64,000 bases of DNA from an uncultured Bacteroidota bacterium. GTDB taxonomy: Bacteria > Bacteroidota > Bacteroidia > B-17B0 > Aurantibacillaceae. The notes below the pieces were generated by a model. That model did no database searches. It was not told the DNA's origin and was given only the letters and a program-made list of their open reading frames with translations. The position numbers and the translations under genes were made by a program. Below, piece after piece: positions 1-10,982 of the stretch; within the stretch, counting starts at the first letter, position 1; every line of letters starts with the position of its first letter. The stretch is from contig CAITNS010000059.1 of the NCBI GenBank assembly GCA_903893815.1, positions 48,868 to 112,867 of the forward strand, in the 5' to 3' direction.

Positions 1-1978
1 CAGCAACAGTTTCGGTTGGTAATAAGCAGCTGTTGTTTTTACAAACATAAATCAATGTTTGTCCTTCAACATATCTGTTTTTTAGCAATGGTAAATCTGA
101 TGTTTTATCGCTTAAAGCAAATATCACATTTGGAGGGCTTTGTTTATAGAGTGCTACTAAATTTTCATTAACACTTTTACCAACAATTACCACTTCGATT
201 TGAGGTTTCAAATATTGGAGTAATAGGCACGCCCAATTACTATATCCTGGCCCATAACTTTCAATCTCTTTTATTACTGATTTTAAAAGCTTTTCAGAGA
301 TCTGACGATAGTTAGTGTTATCAAAATAAATAGATAATTTATATAAATTAATCGCCATTTGTGAGCTGGAAGCAGGAATTACGTTGTCGCTCCATTCGGC
401 TTTTCGAACCACTAATTTTTCCTGACTTGAATCAGTAAAGTAATACGTATTTTGTTTATCGTCGTAAAAATGTTTTAAAGTGTAATCCGACAATACTTTA
501 GCTTTCAATAACCAGTTTTCATTTGCAGTAATTAAATACACTGATAAAAAGGCATCAATTACAAAGGCATAATCTTCTAAAAAGCCAGAAATAGAAGTGT
601 TATTATTAATGACGCGAAGTAATTGCCCATTTTCTTTACAATAATTTTTGACTAAATAATTAGCATTGGCTAGTGCGAGTGTTTTAAAATCTTCTTCTTT
701 AAAAACTAAATAAGCATCTGCTAGTGCCTTACACATTAAGCCATTCCAAGAGGCTAATACTTTATTATCTAATCCTGGTTTTACTCTTTTTTCTCTAACA
801 TCCAATAAAATGGCGTTACAAGCTTTGATTTTTTGTTGAAGTTCAGAAATAGATACATTGTGTTTTAATGCAATGATTGATTCTTCTGTGTCACGCATCA
901 ATACATAGTTTTCATCTTCCCAATAGCCGACGTCATTCACACAGTAGTAGTCTGCAAATAATTCAAAATCATTTTTTAGTAATCTATGTAATTCTTCTTT
1001 TTGCCACACATAGTATTTTCCTTCTATACCTTCGCTATCGGCATCTAAAGCTGAGTAAAAACCAAAATCAGGATTAGTTAATTCACGTTTTACGAAGTCT
1101 ATGGTTTCGTAAACTATTTTTTTGTACAATTCATTTTTAGTTTGTTTGTAGGCTTCACTGTATAAACTAACCAATTGCGCATTGTCGTACAACATTTTCT
1201 CGAAGTGTGGCACTTTCCATAATACATCGGTGCTATATCTCGCAAAACCGCCACCTAATTGGTCGTAAATCCCTCCCAAAGCCATTTTAGTTAAGGTTAC
1301 ATCCAAATGTTTTTTGACATTCAAATCATTTTCATAAAAATGATAGTTCAATAAAAACTGATAATTATTTGGTAAAGGAAATTTTGGCGCACGGTTTGGT
1401 CCGCCATGCTCTGTGTCAAATGATTGTTTCCATTTATAAACTGAATTGGTAAGCGTTAACAGGTCAAAACTAGTTCCATCATATACTTTTGGAATTTCTA
1501 ATTGCTCCAATCCATCTGTTAAATGTGCCGCATATTCGTATGCTTTATCAGGGTTAGTAGCAAATAAATCTGCTAAATTGCCCAACACATTTATCCATTG
1601 TTTTTTAGGAAAATAGGTTCCTCCATAAATAGGTCTTCCATCTGGTAAAGCAAAACAATTCAAAGGCCAACCTCCTTGTCCTGTCATTAATTGCACTGCT
1701 CCCATATACACCATGTCAATATCGGGACGTTCCTCTCTATCAACTTTTATATTGATAAAGTTTTCGTTCATAATCGTTGCTACTTGTTCATCTTCAAAGC
1801 TTTCATGTTCCATCACATGGCACCAATGGCAAGCGCTGTAACCAATACTTACTAAAATGAGTTTGTTTTCCTTTTTAGCCAACGCTAAAGTTTCATCATT
1901 CCAGGCATACCAATTCACAGGGTTGTTGGCATGTTGGAGTAGGTAAGGACTGCTTTCTTTTATTAGACTGTTTGGCAT
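1..1978 (-). CDS. DUF255 / YyaL-type thioredoxin domain-containing protein (C-terminal part truncated at window edge)
   Basis: Reverse-strand reading from the CAT at 1976-1978 gives [59 protein letters not shown], typical of the DUF255 N-terminus. Open to the window edge and absent from the ORF track because it is truncated. Confidence 0.9.
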   Translation of the reverse strand, partial: MPNSLIKESSPYLLQHANNPVNWYAWNDETLALAKKENKLILVSIGYSACHWCHVMEHESFEDEQVATIMNENFINIKVDREERPDIDMVYMGAVQLMTGQGGWPLNCFALPDGRPIYGGTYFPKKQWINVLGNLADLFATNPDKAYEYAAHLTDGLEQLEIPKVYDGTSFDLLTLTNSVYKWKQSFDTEHGGPNRAPKFPLPNNYQFLLNYHFYENDLNVKKHLDVTLTKMALGGIYDQLGGGFARYSTDVLWKVPHFEKMLYDNAQLVSLYSEAYKQTKNELYKKIVYETIDFVKRELTNPDFGFYSALDADSEGIEGKYYVWQKEELHRLLKNDFELFADYYCVNDVGYWEDENYVLMRDTEESIIALKHNVSISELQQKIKACNAILLDVREKRVKPGLDNKVLASWNGLMCKALADAYLVFKEEDFKTLALANANYLVKNYCKENGQLLRVINNNTSISGFLEDYAFVIDAFLSVYLITANENWLLKAKVLSDYTLKHFYDDKQNTYYFTDSSQEKLVVRKAEWSDNVIPASSSQMAINLYKLSIYFDNTNYRQISEKLLKSVIKEIESYGPGYSNWACLLLQYLKPQIEVVIVGKSVNENLVALYKQSPPNVIFALSDKTSDLPLLKNRYVEGQTLIYVCKNNSCLLPTETVA

Positions 1979-2001
1979 TGGTTTGTGTTTATTTATTTTT
2001 G

Positions 2002-2095
2002 ATTACGAATTAAATACGAATTACATACGAATATACGAATCAAAGCTGGTTAGGCTTTGCATACCCAGATTCGTATATTCGTAAAAATTCGTAAT
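2002..2095. repeat. Intergenic nested inverted repeat (tacgaatatacgaatc / gattcgtatattcgta)
   Basis: Perfect 16-bp arms 2026-2041 and 2068-2083; outer arms attacgaatt 2002-2011 and aattcgtaat 2086-2095; inner caaagc/gctttg. Confidence 0.8.
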
Positions 2096-2109
2096 TATTA
2101 TTTTAAAAC

Positions 2110-2748
2110 TTATACCAGAAAAGGATTATTCATTCTCTCAAAACCAATAGTGGTAGGCATTCCATGTCCGCTATATACTTTCATGTCATCACCTAATGGT
2201 ATTAATTTTTCTTTGATAGATTTTATCAAAGTGTCGTGATCTCCCATCGGTAAATCAGAACGGCCAATACTTCCATAAAACAACACGTCTCCACCAATTA
2301 TGAATTTATCCTCTAAATTATAATAAGATATGCTTCCTGGTGAATGCCCTGGTGTATGCAATGTTTGTAAAGACGAATTGCCAAAACTAATCAAGTCACC
2401 TTCTTTGATAAATTCTTTGGGCATCGGACTTTGAATAGTTGGTATACCATACATATTTGCTGTTGCAACCTGCTTTTCAATAAAATAAACATCATCTTTA
2501 TGCACTTCTGGTAGTAAGCCAAAAGTATCAAATACATATTTGTTACCATTAATATGGTCGATATGAGAGTGCGTTAAGATTAAACGTTTCACATTTAAGT
2601 TATTTTGTGATATAAAATCGTTTAGTTTTTTGTTTTCGCTAGCAGTGCTATTTCCTGGGTCTAATATGATACATTCATTGGTTTCATCCCATAAAACATA
2701 GGTGTTTTCCTGAAAAGGACCGAAGGCGAAATAGTGTACGTTTATCAT
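2110..2748 (-). CDS. MBL-fold metallo-hydrolase (glyoxalase II-like)
   Basis: THSHIDHINGN metal-binding motif, HTPGHSPGS, and GHGMPTTIG. Confidence 0.9.
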   Translation of the reverse strand: MINVHYFAFGPFQENTYVLWDETNECIILDPGNSTASENKKLNDFISQNNLNVKRLILTHSHIDHINGNKYVFDTFGLLPEVHKDDVYFIEKQVATANMYGIPTIQSPMPKEFIKEGDLISFGNSSLQTLHTPGHSPGSISYYNLEDKFIIGGDVLFYGSIGRSDLPMGDHDTLIKSIKEKLIPLGDDMKVYSGHGMPTTIGFERMNNPFLV

Positions 2749-2797
2749 AGTATTTTAAAGAATTATTCGCTAAATTTAGGGCTTATTATTCAATTTA

Positions 2798-5700
2798 ATG
2801 AAGCGGTTACTTTCTTTATTTTTTCTAGTGGTATGTATTAAAACTACGTATTCACAATTCTATTATGGTTCTCAATTAGAATTTGGAAAAAACCGTCTGC
2901 AATATCAGTCATTTAATTGGACCTATTTTGACTTTGAACGTTTTAGAGTGTATTTATATGAAGGAGGCCAAGAAATTGCGAGATACGCAGCAACTTCAGT
3001 AGATAGACAATTGCCTATTATGGAAAAGCGTTTGGATTTTCAATTGGATGATAAAATTGACATCATTGTTTACAATAACCAAAACGATTTTAAACAAAGT
3101 AACATTGGCTTAGCATCTGAAGAAAATGGAAACATTGGAGGTGTTACTCGAATTATTGGAGATAAAATTTTCATTTATTTTACGGGTTCTCATGCCGATT
3201 TGGATAAACAAATTCGCGCAGCTTTAGCTGAGTTGATGGTTGATCAAATGATGTATGGTGGCAGAGCGAGAGACATTGTTAGAAACTCAACATTATTGGC
3301 CTTGCCTGATTGGTTTAAAAACGGATTGATTGCCTATTTATCAGAAGGTTGGAACTCCTCCATTGATAATCGAGTAATGGATGCCATACAGAATGATAAA
3401 TTTTTGAAGTTTAATCAATTAACTGGTAAAGAAGCAATCATGGCTGGTCACGCTATGTGGTATTATGTTGCTGAGGAATATGGTGAAGCTGTGATTCCTA
3501 ATTTGTTATATATGACTAAAGTGAGTCGTAATCCTAATAACGCTTTTTTATATGTGCTAGGAACATCCGTTCAATATATGACTAGTGAGTTCACTAATAA
3601 AATGGCGAAACGTTATTTTGATTATAAAGATAGTACCCGCAAAAATCCTGTCACTGAATCTGTTCTTAAAAAACAAAAAAAATCACGTCACTATTATCAA
3701 TTAAAGGTGAGTCCTGATGGACAAAAAATAAGTTATGCAACTAATGAATTAGGACAGTATAAAGTTTTCATCAATACGATTGGCGAGAAAAAAGTTAAAC
3801 GTTTAATTAAATTAAATCCAAAATTAGAGCGTTTAGAAGATAATACCTATCCTTTAATTGCCTGGCACCCAAATAACACAGTGGTGTCGATGATATACGA
3901 ACGTAAAAATGTTTTGAAACTTCATACTTACGATGCAGAAAGTAAAGAAACAAATAAGAGAAATGTTACTGGCTTTGAAAAAGTAAACAGTTATGCGTTT
4001 TCACATGATGGCAAACGTATTGTAATGAGTGCCGTTAAAAAAGGTAAAGGTCAATCTGATATTTTTATCTTCACCTTAAATTCTGGCGGAGTAGAGCAAA
4101 TTACCAATGATGCATGGGACGATAACAATCCTGTGTTTGTAGATAACTCAAAAGGTATTTTATTTCAATCCAACAGAGCACATGATTCTATCAAAGGAAA
4201 TGAAGATGCAAAATTGTACTTAAAGTTTTCTAAAAACAGCGATATATTTTATTATAATGCAGCTACTAAATCTAATTTATTATATAGAGTAACTAACACA
4301 CCTGATGTAAATGAAACTAGTCCGCAAGAATATAGCAAGGGAGTTATTGCTTATTTAGGAGAAGCTAATGGCGTTTATAATAGATACGTTGGTGAGTTAG
4401 ATAGTTCCATTGCTTTTGTAGATACAACGGAGCATTACCGTTATTTTTATAATTCAAAAGCCATTACTAATTACCAAAAAAATATTCAAGAATATCATAT
4501 CAATGCGCGTTATAATAGATACGCCGAAATTATTATCGATAATTTTAAAGAAAGATTAATGGTGTCTCCATTAACTCCTCCAAATGATATTAAGCCTATA
4601 AAGCTTAATAGCACTTGGTTTAAAGCTGTTCCTCGAACAAATTTGGCTGACCCAGATAAAATAATTATTACAAACCCTGTTCGACGTGATGAGAATTTAG
4701 GTCAAAAAGTGGCTGATACAACAGCAAAAAAATCAGAAGGTATTGATTTTGAAAATTATGATATTAAGGGAGAAAAGAAAAAAGATCCTTTTGTTGTAAA
4801 TACGAAACCTATTGACAAAGACTCTCCTGGACTTGGGGTTAAAAATCCTCAAGAAGCAGGAGGTAATTCTTCTAACGAATTGCGATTCCCTATACAGCAA
4901 AATTACTATACTAGTTTTAAAACTGATCAAGTTGTTACGCAATTAGATAATTCGTTTTTAGGAACCAATTACCAGCGTTTTACTGGTGGTGGAAGTCCAG
5001 TATATCTGAATCCTGGATTAAATGCATTATTTAAAATTGGACTAAGCGATTTATTTGAAGATAAACATATAGTTGCTGGATTTCGTATTGCTGGTTCTTT
5101 AGACAATGAATATTTATTAAGCTGGGAAAATAGAATTAAAAATGTAGATAGGCAATTAGTCTTACACCGACAGTCATTTTTAAAAGTTAATGGTTACGCT
5201 GGTATTGCCAAAATATTAACGCATGATGCTCGTTATACTTGGAAAATTCCATTTAGCGAAGTGTCTGCCACTAAATTGTCTATTATGTATCGTAATGATA
5301 GAACTGTCTTTGCGTCCGTTAGCGATGAGAGTTTACCCACACCAAATGCTTATGATAATTATGGTGGAGCCAAAGTGGAATATATTTTTGACAATACCAG
5401 AAAAAGAGGATTGAATTTATATAACGGTACTCGTTTTAAAATGTGGGCAGAGTATTGGAGACTAGTAAAAGAAGAACAGCATGATTTATTAACCATGGGC
5501 TTTGATTTCCGTAATTATAAAAAAATTCACAGAGATTTAATTTGGGCTAATCGTGTTGCTGGCGCTACTTCTTTTGGTAAAGACAGATTAGTGTATTATT
5601 TAGGGGGTGTAGATAACTGGTTAAACCCTCAGTTTGATAATAGCATTAATATTGTAAAACCAGAACAATATCAGTTTCAAACTTTAGCTACTAACTTGAG

Positions 5701-6088
5701 AGGCTTTAAACAAAATATTCGTAATGGAAATAATTTTGTAGTATGGAATAGTGAAGTACGTTGGCCAATATTTAAATATTTATTGAACCGACCAATTCGT
5801 TCAGACTTTGTTCAAAATTTCCAAATTATTGGCTTCGGAGATTTAGGAATGGCTTGGTATGATTTAAATCCTTATAGTGATGAAAATGTATTAAACAAAA
5901 ATGTGTATGTTGGTAATCCTGTCACTCTAACTATTTTTAATCAAAAAGAGCCAATTGTTGGAGGTTATGGTTTCGGATTACGTTCGCGTTTATTAGGTTA
6001 TTTTATTCGTGTTGATTTTGCTTGGGGGGTAGATGATAAAAAAGTGCAAAAAGGAATGACCTATTTATCTTTAACTACTGATTTTTAG
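2798..6088 (+). CDS. TolB-like beta-propeller protein with C-terminal outer-membrane barrel (BamA/surface antigen-like)
   Basis: Signal peptide, peptidase-MA-like N-terminal region, WD40/TolB-like repeats (SPDGQKISYATNELGQYKVF, SHDGKRIVMSA), C-terminal barrel ending in aromatic residue. Confidence 0.75.
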   Translation: MKRLLSLFFLVVCIKTTYSQFYYGSQLEFGKNRLQYQSFNWTYFDFERFRVYLYEGGQEIARYAATSVDRQLPIMEKRLDFQLDDKIDIIVYNNQNDFKQSNIGLASEENGNIGGVTRIIGDKIFIYFTGSHADLDKQIRAALAELMVDQMMYGGRARDIVRNSTLLALPDWFKNGLIAYLSEGWNSSIDNRVMDAIQNDKFLKFNQLTGKEAIMAGHAMWYYVAEEYGEAVIPNLLYMTKVSRNPNNAFLYVLGTSVQYMTSEFTNKMAKRYFDYKDSTRKNPVTESVLKKQKKSRHYYQLKVSPDGQKISYATNELGQYKVFINTIGEKKVKRLIKLNPKLERLEDNTYPLIAWHPNNTVVSMIYERKNVLKLHTYDAESKETNKRNVTGFEKVNSYAFSHDGKRIVMSAVKKGKGQSDIFIFTLNSGGVEQITNDAWDDNNPVFVDNSKGILFQSNRAHDSIKGNEDAKLYLKFSKNSDIFYYNAATKSNLLYRVTNTPDVNETSPQEYSKGVIAYLGEANGVYNRYVGELDSSIAFVDTTEHYRYFYNSKAITNYQKNIQEYHINARYNRYAEIIIDNFKERLMVSPLTPPNDIKPIKLNSTWFKAVPRTNLADPDKIIITNPVRRDENLGQKVADTTAKKSEGIDFENYDIKGEKKKDPFVVNTKPIDKDSPGLGVKNPQEAGGNSSNELRFPIQQNYYTSFKTDQVVTQLDNSFLGTNYQRFTGGGSPVYLNPGLNALFKIGLSDLFEDKHIVAGFRIAGSLDNEYLLSWENRIKNVDRQLVLHRQSFLKVNGYAGIAKILTHDARYTWKIPFSEVSATKLSIMYRNDRTVFASVSDESLPTPNAYDNYGGAKVEYIFDNTRKRGLNLYNGTRFKMWAEYWRLVKEEQHDLLTMGFDFRNYKKIHRDLIWANRVAGATSFGKDRLVYYLGGVDNWLNPQFDNSINIVKPEQYQFQTLATNLRGFKQNIRNGNNFVVWNSEVRWPIFKYLLNRPIRSDFVQNFQIIGFGDLGMAWYDLNPYSDENVLNKNVYVGNPVTLTIFNQKEPIVGGYGFGLRSRLLGYFIRVDFAWGVDDKKVQKGMTYLSLTTDF

Positions 6089-6093
6089 TAATC

Positions 6094-6480
6094 ATGCAAA
6101 ACAAAAAGCCAATGACTATACAAATTCTATTAATTTTATTAGCTGTAGGATTAGCAGCTGGATTTTTAAGCGGCATGGTTGGCATCGGCGGGGGCATCAT
6201 CATTGTGCCAGTATTAGTTTATTTTCTTGGGTTTACCCAGCATCAAGCACAAGGCACCACCTTATTTATGTTTTTGTTGCCAATAGGAATTTTAGGAGTA
6301 ATGAATTATCATAAACAAGGCTATGTAGATTATAAAACAGGATTGATTATCTGTACTACTTTTATTTTTGGAAGCTACTTTGGTAGTAAATTATCTATTT
6401 CTTTAGACCAAAAAACAGTGAAACAAATTTTTGGTGCCATCATTATTTTGTTAGGCGCTAAAATGTTGTTTTGGAAATAG
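6094..6480 (+). CDS. TauE/SafE family permease, single-repeat length
   Basis: GMVGIGGGIIIVPVLVYFLGFTQHQAQGTTLF motif; 128 aa. Confidence 0.8.
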   Translation: MQNKKPMTIQILLILLAVGLAAGFLSGMVGIGGGIIIVPVLVYFLGFTQHQAQGTTLFMFLLPIGILGVMNYHKQGYVDYKTGLIICTTFIFGSYFGSKLSISLDQKTVKQIFGAIIILLGAKMLFWK

Positions 6481-6481
6481 T

Positions 6482-7057
6482 CTACTTCCCTTTTCTAATC
6501 GAAAACAACCTACCCACTGCAGAGGTCTTTCCATCATCTGTAAAAACACCATGCTCAGAGCCTTTTACATCTTCAATCGAATAAAAAGCATTAGGTGTAA
6601 GTGTATTAATCAAATTAATAACTTCTGCTTTATCGGTTCGCTTCACAATTGTAAAAATTAGTTTTACTGGCCCCATGGCTCCTTGACCATCTACTATAGT
6701 AATTCCTTGATGCCTAACTTTTAATGCTTCTGTTAACGTAGTAATATCTTCATTACTAATAATGCGAATAATTTGAGCGCCCATTGCTAAACGCTCTTCA
6801 ATATACATTCCTAAATAAGTACCTGCACTAAATCCAGCTGCCCAAGCTATAAAACAAGCTACATTATCTAAATGACTAAATACTTGCCTCATGGCCACTA
6901 ACCAAATTAAGACTTCAAAAAAGCCTAGAATAGGTACTATTTTTTTAAATCCTTTCGATATGAAAATGTGACGCAGCGTTGCCATGGTCACATCACCTAA
7001 ACGCGATATGAAAATAAGAATTGGTAGTATAATCCAGCTGAAATAATCGAATTCCAC
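6482..7057 (-). CDS. DUF2179 / UPF0316 family membrane protein
   Basis: N-terminal TM segments with RLGDVTMATLRHIFISKG and C-terminal DUF2179-like domain (IVDGQGAMGPVKLIFTIVKR). Confidence 0.75.
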   Translation of the reverse strand: MEFDYFSWIILPILIFISRLGDVTMATLRHIFISKGFKKIVPILGFFEVLIWLVAMRQVFSHLDNVACFIAWAAGFSAGTYLGMYIEERLAMGAQIIRIISNEDITTLTEALKVRHQGITIVDGQGAMGPVKLIFTIVKRTDKAEVINLINTLTPNAFYSIEDVKGSEHGVFTDDGKTSAVGRLFSIRKGK

Positions 7058-7207
7058 GATGTGTGTTTAATTTCCAATAAAAGTACTTGTACTTTATTGA
7101 TGTAAAATACGTTATGCGTTTAATTATTAATAATCTGTTGTTTAAACAATAGCATTATTTGGCTAAAATTAACAAGCAATAAAGCGGAAATTTAGAGTAT
7201 CGAAAAT

Positions 7208-9817
7208 TTGCAAGAACATACTGTACAAGAAGCTCTCAAAAAGAAGAAAAGTATTTGGAGATTTTTAAAACGTTTGATTTTAACGTTGGTAATTTCCGTT
7301 GTTTCAATTGTTGGGATTAGTGTGTCGTTAGTATTTATTTATGAGGAGGAAGTGGTTAGCTTAATTATTAAAGAACTTAACAAGCATTTAAAAACAGAAA
7401 TTCGAATTGATCCAAAAAACATTGATTTAACCATTATTCAATCCTTTCCTAATTGTGCTATTGAATTTAAAGAGTTGACAGCTATGGATGCCGAAGGCTT
7501 TAAAACTAGCGATACCTTATTGCAAGCTAAAAGTTTATCTCTGGCGTTTAACATCAAAGACATATTTAATAAGAATTATACCATTAAGAAAATCTCCTTA
7601 AAGGATGCAAATTGTCATTTAAAGGTTGATAAAAAAGGTAATGCCAATTATTTGGTTTGGAAATCAGATACTACAAGTACTGAAAGTACAAGTTTAAAAT
7701 TTGCTTTAGAAAACATCAGTTTATCAAATGTTGAACTAACTTACAAGAATAATAAACACAAAATCAAATTAAACACTTCCATCAAAGAACTTCATTTTAA
7801 AGGAAAATTCAATGATGATCAATATACGCTCATATCTGATGGAAATGCATATGTTGATTTGTTTCAGGTTGAGAATGTGAAGTATTTAAATAATAAAAAG
7901 TTAAAATTTGATATCGTGTTTGACGTCAATGGCTCAAACTATGCCATTCAAAAATCGGAAACCTCTATTAATGAAACGCAAATTGTAAGTAATGGCGCCT
8001 TTGTTATTAAAGATAGCTTACAATCGTTAGATATTAATTTTAATGGAAAGAACTTAGATATTTCAACAACCTTGTCTTTGCTACCAGAAAAGTTTCAGAA
8101 TCAAATTCACGATTATGAAAGTGATGGTGAGTTCTACGCGTCGGGCGAATGTCATTACAAAAGCGGAACTCCGATTATTATTAAATCAGATTTTGGAATT
8201 AAAAAAGCAACCATCACTTATAAAGAAAAAAATACCACTTTAAATAATGTAAACTTAATTGGTAACATTATTTTGAATGAAAATAGAAGTACGTTAACTC
8301 TTAAAAATATTTCAGCGAATTTAAATAATAACACTTTTACAGGAGATATGGAGTTAACCAACTTTAAAGATCCATATTTGAAATTAAAGTTAGCTGCAAA
8401 TACTAAACTTGAAGAGTTGATTGCGTTTTATCCGATTGATACTTTGGAAAATTTGAGCGGAGCGGTTAATGTAAATGCAGAAATTGAAGGATTGATTAGC
8501 GAAATGAAATCAAATGCATATAGTCCAAGTATTAAAGCTAATGGTAATGCAGTAATTACTGATTTAAAAGCAACGTTTAAACAAACAGATAAAGTAATTA
8601 ATATTCCTGAAGGTAAATTGGAATTAAATAACAGGCATTTAAATGTTTACAATTTAAAATTAATTAAAGGTAACTCTGATGTGATGCTAGTGGGAGAATT
8701 ACCTAATTTTTTAAGCTACCTTTTTGACTCTAAAGAGCCATTAACAATTGTAGCTCAGGTAACCAGTGATAAAATAGAATTAGAAGATTTTTTATTTGGC
8801 GCAGGAAAATCGAGCGAAACATCTTCCATTAATATTCCTGCTAATTTGGATATTAATGTTTCTGTTAATGTTCAACATTTGACTTTTTCAAAATTTGTAG
8901 CGGATAACATCAAAGGTATCATGTTATTGAGGAATCAAAAAGTTGCCTTGAAAGATTTGAGTTTAAATGTAACAGATGGAGAAGTAAAATTGAATGCCTT
9001 TGCTGATGCAAGTGAAGAAAACATTAAAGTATCTGGAGATTGTGAATTGAATAAACTCAACGTTCAAAAATTATTTACACAATTAAATAATTTCGGACAA
9101 ACCACCATTCAAGATGCAAATCTAAAAGGCTATGTAACTACGCGTATTGATTTTATAGGCTCCTGGGATAAGAAGTTGAATGTGGATTTAGGAAGCATTA
9201 ATGTTACTAGCAGTATTTTAATAGAACGTGGAGAATTAATAGGCTTTAAACCCTTAGAGAGTTTAGCAAAGTATATTGATGTGAATGAATTGAAACATAT
9301 CAAATTTTCTACTATGCAAAGTGCTGTAGAGATTAGAAATAAAGTCATTACGATTCCGAAAACTTCTATTAAATCAAATGCGATTAATTTAGAGCTTTGG
9401 GGTAAACATGGTTTTGATAATATCATTGATTATCACATTCAATTATTATTGAGTGAAATTTTGGCAAAAAAACCAAGAGCTAACAAAGATTTTGATGAAG
9501 AATTATCCTTAGTTGAAAACGATCCTGAAAACAGACGATCGGTATTTATTGTTATGACAGGCCCAATTGATAATCCTATCATTAAGTATGATAGAAAGGG
9601 TGCAAAAGAAAAAATCAAGCAAGATATTAAACAAGAAAAGCAAAATTTAAAACAACTTCTAAAAGAAGAATTTGGTTTCTTTAAAAAAGATAGCATCAAA
9701 GTAAAAGAAACGCAAAAAGCCAGCCAAAATTTCCAAATACAAGTTGGCGAAGAAAAGCCTAAAACCAACAAACCTCTTCAACCTAAAAAGAAAGAAGAAG
9801 ACGAAGATGATTTTTAG
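7208..9817 (+). CDS. AsmA family protein
   Basis: N-terminal TM followed by NKHLKTEIRIDPKNIDLTIIQSFPN and long AsmA-like repeats; TTG start as given by the ORF track, so true start uncertain. Confidence 0.75.
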   Translation: MQEHTVQEALKKKKSIWRFLKRLILTLVISVVSIVGISVSLVFIYEEEVVSLIIKELNKHLKTEIRIDPKNIDLTIIQSFPNCAIEFKELTAMDAEGFKTSDTLLQAKSLSLAFNIKDIFNKNYTIKKISLKDANCHLKVDKKGNANYLVWKSDTTSTESTSLKFALENISLSNVELTYKNNKHKIKLNTSIKELHFKGKFNDDQYTLISDGNAYVDLFQVENVKYLNNKKLKFDIVFDVNGSNYAIQKSETSINETQIVSNGAFVIKDSLQSLDINFNGKNLDISTTLSLLPEKFQNQIHDYESDGEFYASGECHYKSGTPIIIKSDFGIKKATITYKEKNTTLNNVNLIGNIILNENRSTLTLKNISANLNNNTFTGDMELTNFKDPYLKLKLAANTKLEELIAFYPIDTLENLSGAVNVNAEIEGLISEMKSNAYSPSIKANGNAVITDLKATFKQTDKVINIPEGKLELNNRHLNVYNLKLIKGNSDVMLVGELPNFLSYLFDSKEPLTIVAQVTSDKIELEDFLFGAGKSSETSSINIPANLDINVSVNVQHLTFSKFVADNIKGIMLLRNQKVALKDLSLNVTDGEVKLNAFADASEENIKVSGDCELNKLNVQKLFTQLNNFGQTTIQDANLKGYVTTRIDFIGSWDKKLNVDLGSINVTSSILIERGELIGFKPLESLAKYIDVNELKHIKFSTMQSAVEIRNKVITIPKTSIKSNAINLELWGKHGFDNIIDYHIQLLLSEILAKKPRANKDFDEELSLVENDPENRRSVFIVMTGPIDNPIIKYDRKGAKEKIKQDIKQEKQNLKQLLKEEFGFFKKDSIKVKETQKASQNFQIQVGEEKPKTNKPLQPKKKEEDEDDF

Positions 9818-9824
9818 CACTGAG

Positions 9825-9861
9825 TCATTGCGACCGCGTCTTAGCGTGAGATGCAATCTCA
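9825..9861. repeat. Short interspersed palindromic repeat of the cattgcga...gcaatctc type
   Basis: tcattgcgaccgcgtcttagcgtgagatgcaatctca; resembles the widespread bacterial CATTGCGAN..GAAGCAATCTC element. Confidence 0.5.
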
Positions 9862-9938
9862 TATTTAAGTTTCTCTCCATAAATAATTATCTAATTATTC
9901 CATTTTTTTACTACATTTAATTACCAAAACGACAACAC

Positions 9939-10880
9939 ATGCAAAATTACGCACTAGCAATACATGGAGGAGCAGGTACTATATTAAAAAGTACTATGTC
10001 TCCCGAAAAAGAATTAGCTTATAAAAACGGACTACAAGATGCTATTGAGGCAGGCGAAAGTATTTTAAAAAGTGGAGGCTCTGCATTTGATGCTGTTGAG
10101 ACTGCAATTATTAAATTGGAGAACAATCCTCTTTTCAATGCAGGCAAGGGAGCAGTGTTTACTAATAATGGCACACATGAAATGGATGCTTCTATTATGA
10201 ATGGAAAAGATTTAATGGCGGGAGCGATTGCAGGCGTGCAAGGTGTTAAAAATCCTATTGCTTTAGCAAGAGCGGTTATGGAGCAATCTGAACATGTTTT
10301 GTTAACGGGAAATGGTGCCATGGAATTTGCAAAAAAAGTGAATGCTCAATTTGAGAATGAAGATTATTTTTTTGTACAATTGCGTTATGATCAATTACAA
10401 CAAGCCAAACAATCTAACAGTATGATTTTAGATCATACAGAAGATAAAATAGAACATGGTGAAAAAAAGTTTGGAACGGTTGGATGTGTGGCATTAGATT
10501 TAAATGGTAATCTTGCTGCCGGCACATCAACAGGCGGCATGACCAACAAAAAATTTGGTAGAGTAGGTGATAGCTCCATTATTGGCGCTGGAACTTATGC
10601 TAACAATAATACCTGTGCTATTTCTTGTACAGGTCATGGCGAATTATTTATCCGTTCGGTTGTAGCTTATGATATCTCTTGTTTGATGGAATACAAAAAT
10701 TTGTCATTGAAAGAAGCTTGTGATATTGTAGTGATGGATAAGCTCGTAAAAATTGGTGGCGAAGGCGGTTTAATTGCATTAGATGCCAAAGGAAACATTG
10801 TTCTACCATTCAATTCGGAGGGAATGTATCGCGCAAGTAAAAAACAAAACGAAGATATTTTTATTGGGATTTATAAATAA
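9939..10880 (+). CDS. iaaA: Isoaspartyl peptidase / L-asparaginase (Ntn hydrolase, plant-type)
   Basis: AIHGGAG N-terminus; autoprocessing site GTVGCVALDLNGNLAAGTSTGGMTNK. Confidence 0.93.
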   Translation: MQNYALAIHGGAGTILKSTMSPEKELAYKNGLQDAIEAGESILKSGGSAFDAVETAIIKLENNPLFNAGKGAVFTNNGTHEMDASIMNGKDLMAGAIAGVQGVKNPIALARAVMEQSEHVLLTGNGAMEFAKKVNAQFENEDYFFVQLRYDQLQQAKQSNSMILDHTEDKIEHGEKKFGTVGCVALDLNGNLAAGTSTGGMTNKKFGRVGDSSIIGAGTYANNNTCAISCTGHGELFIRSVVAYDISCLMEYKNLSLKEACDIVVMDKLVKIGGEGGLIALDAKGNIVLPFNSEGMYRASKKQNEDIFIGIYK

Positions 10881-10911
10881 TTATTAGTAAAATATAAATC
10901 AATATTTCATT

Positions 10912-10946
10912 AAAAAAGCGACCTCATAATTGATTGTCGCTTTTTT
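10912..10946. terminator. Bidirectional Rho-independent terminator between convergent iaaA and cphB
   Basis: aaaaaagcgac / gtcgctttttt 11-bp perfect arms with A/T tracts both sides. Confidence 0.85.
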
Positions 10947-10982
10947 GTTTGATAGGATTATTTTTTGTTTTCTACGAAATAG

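Noticed and set aside
877-1077. Forward ORF 66 aa
   Set aside because: Antisense to the clearly coding DUF255 protein on the minus strand; composition low-complexity.
9130-9880. Three minus-strand ORFs (9130-9426, 9439-9771, 9659-9880)
   Set aside because: Antisense shadows of the AsmA-like CDS; no RBS or recognizable family.
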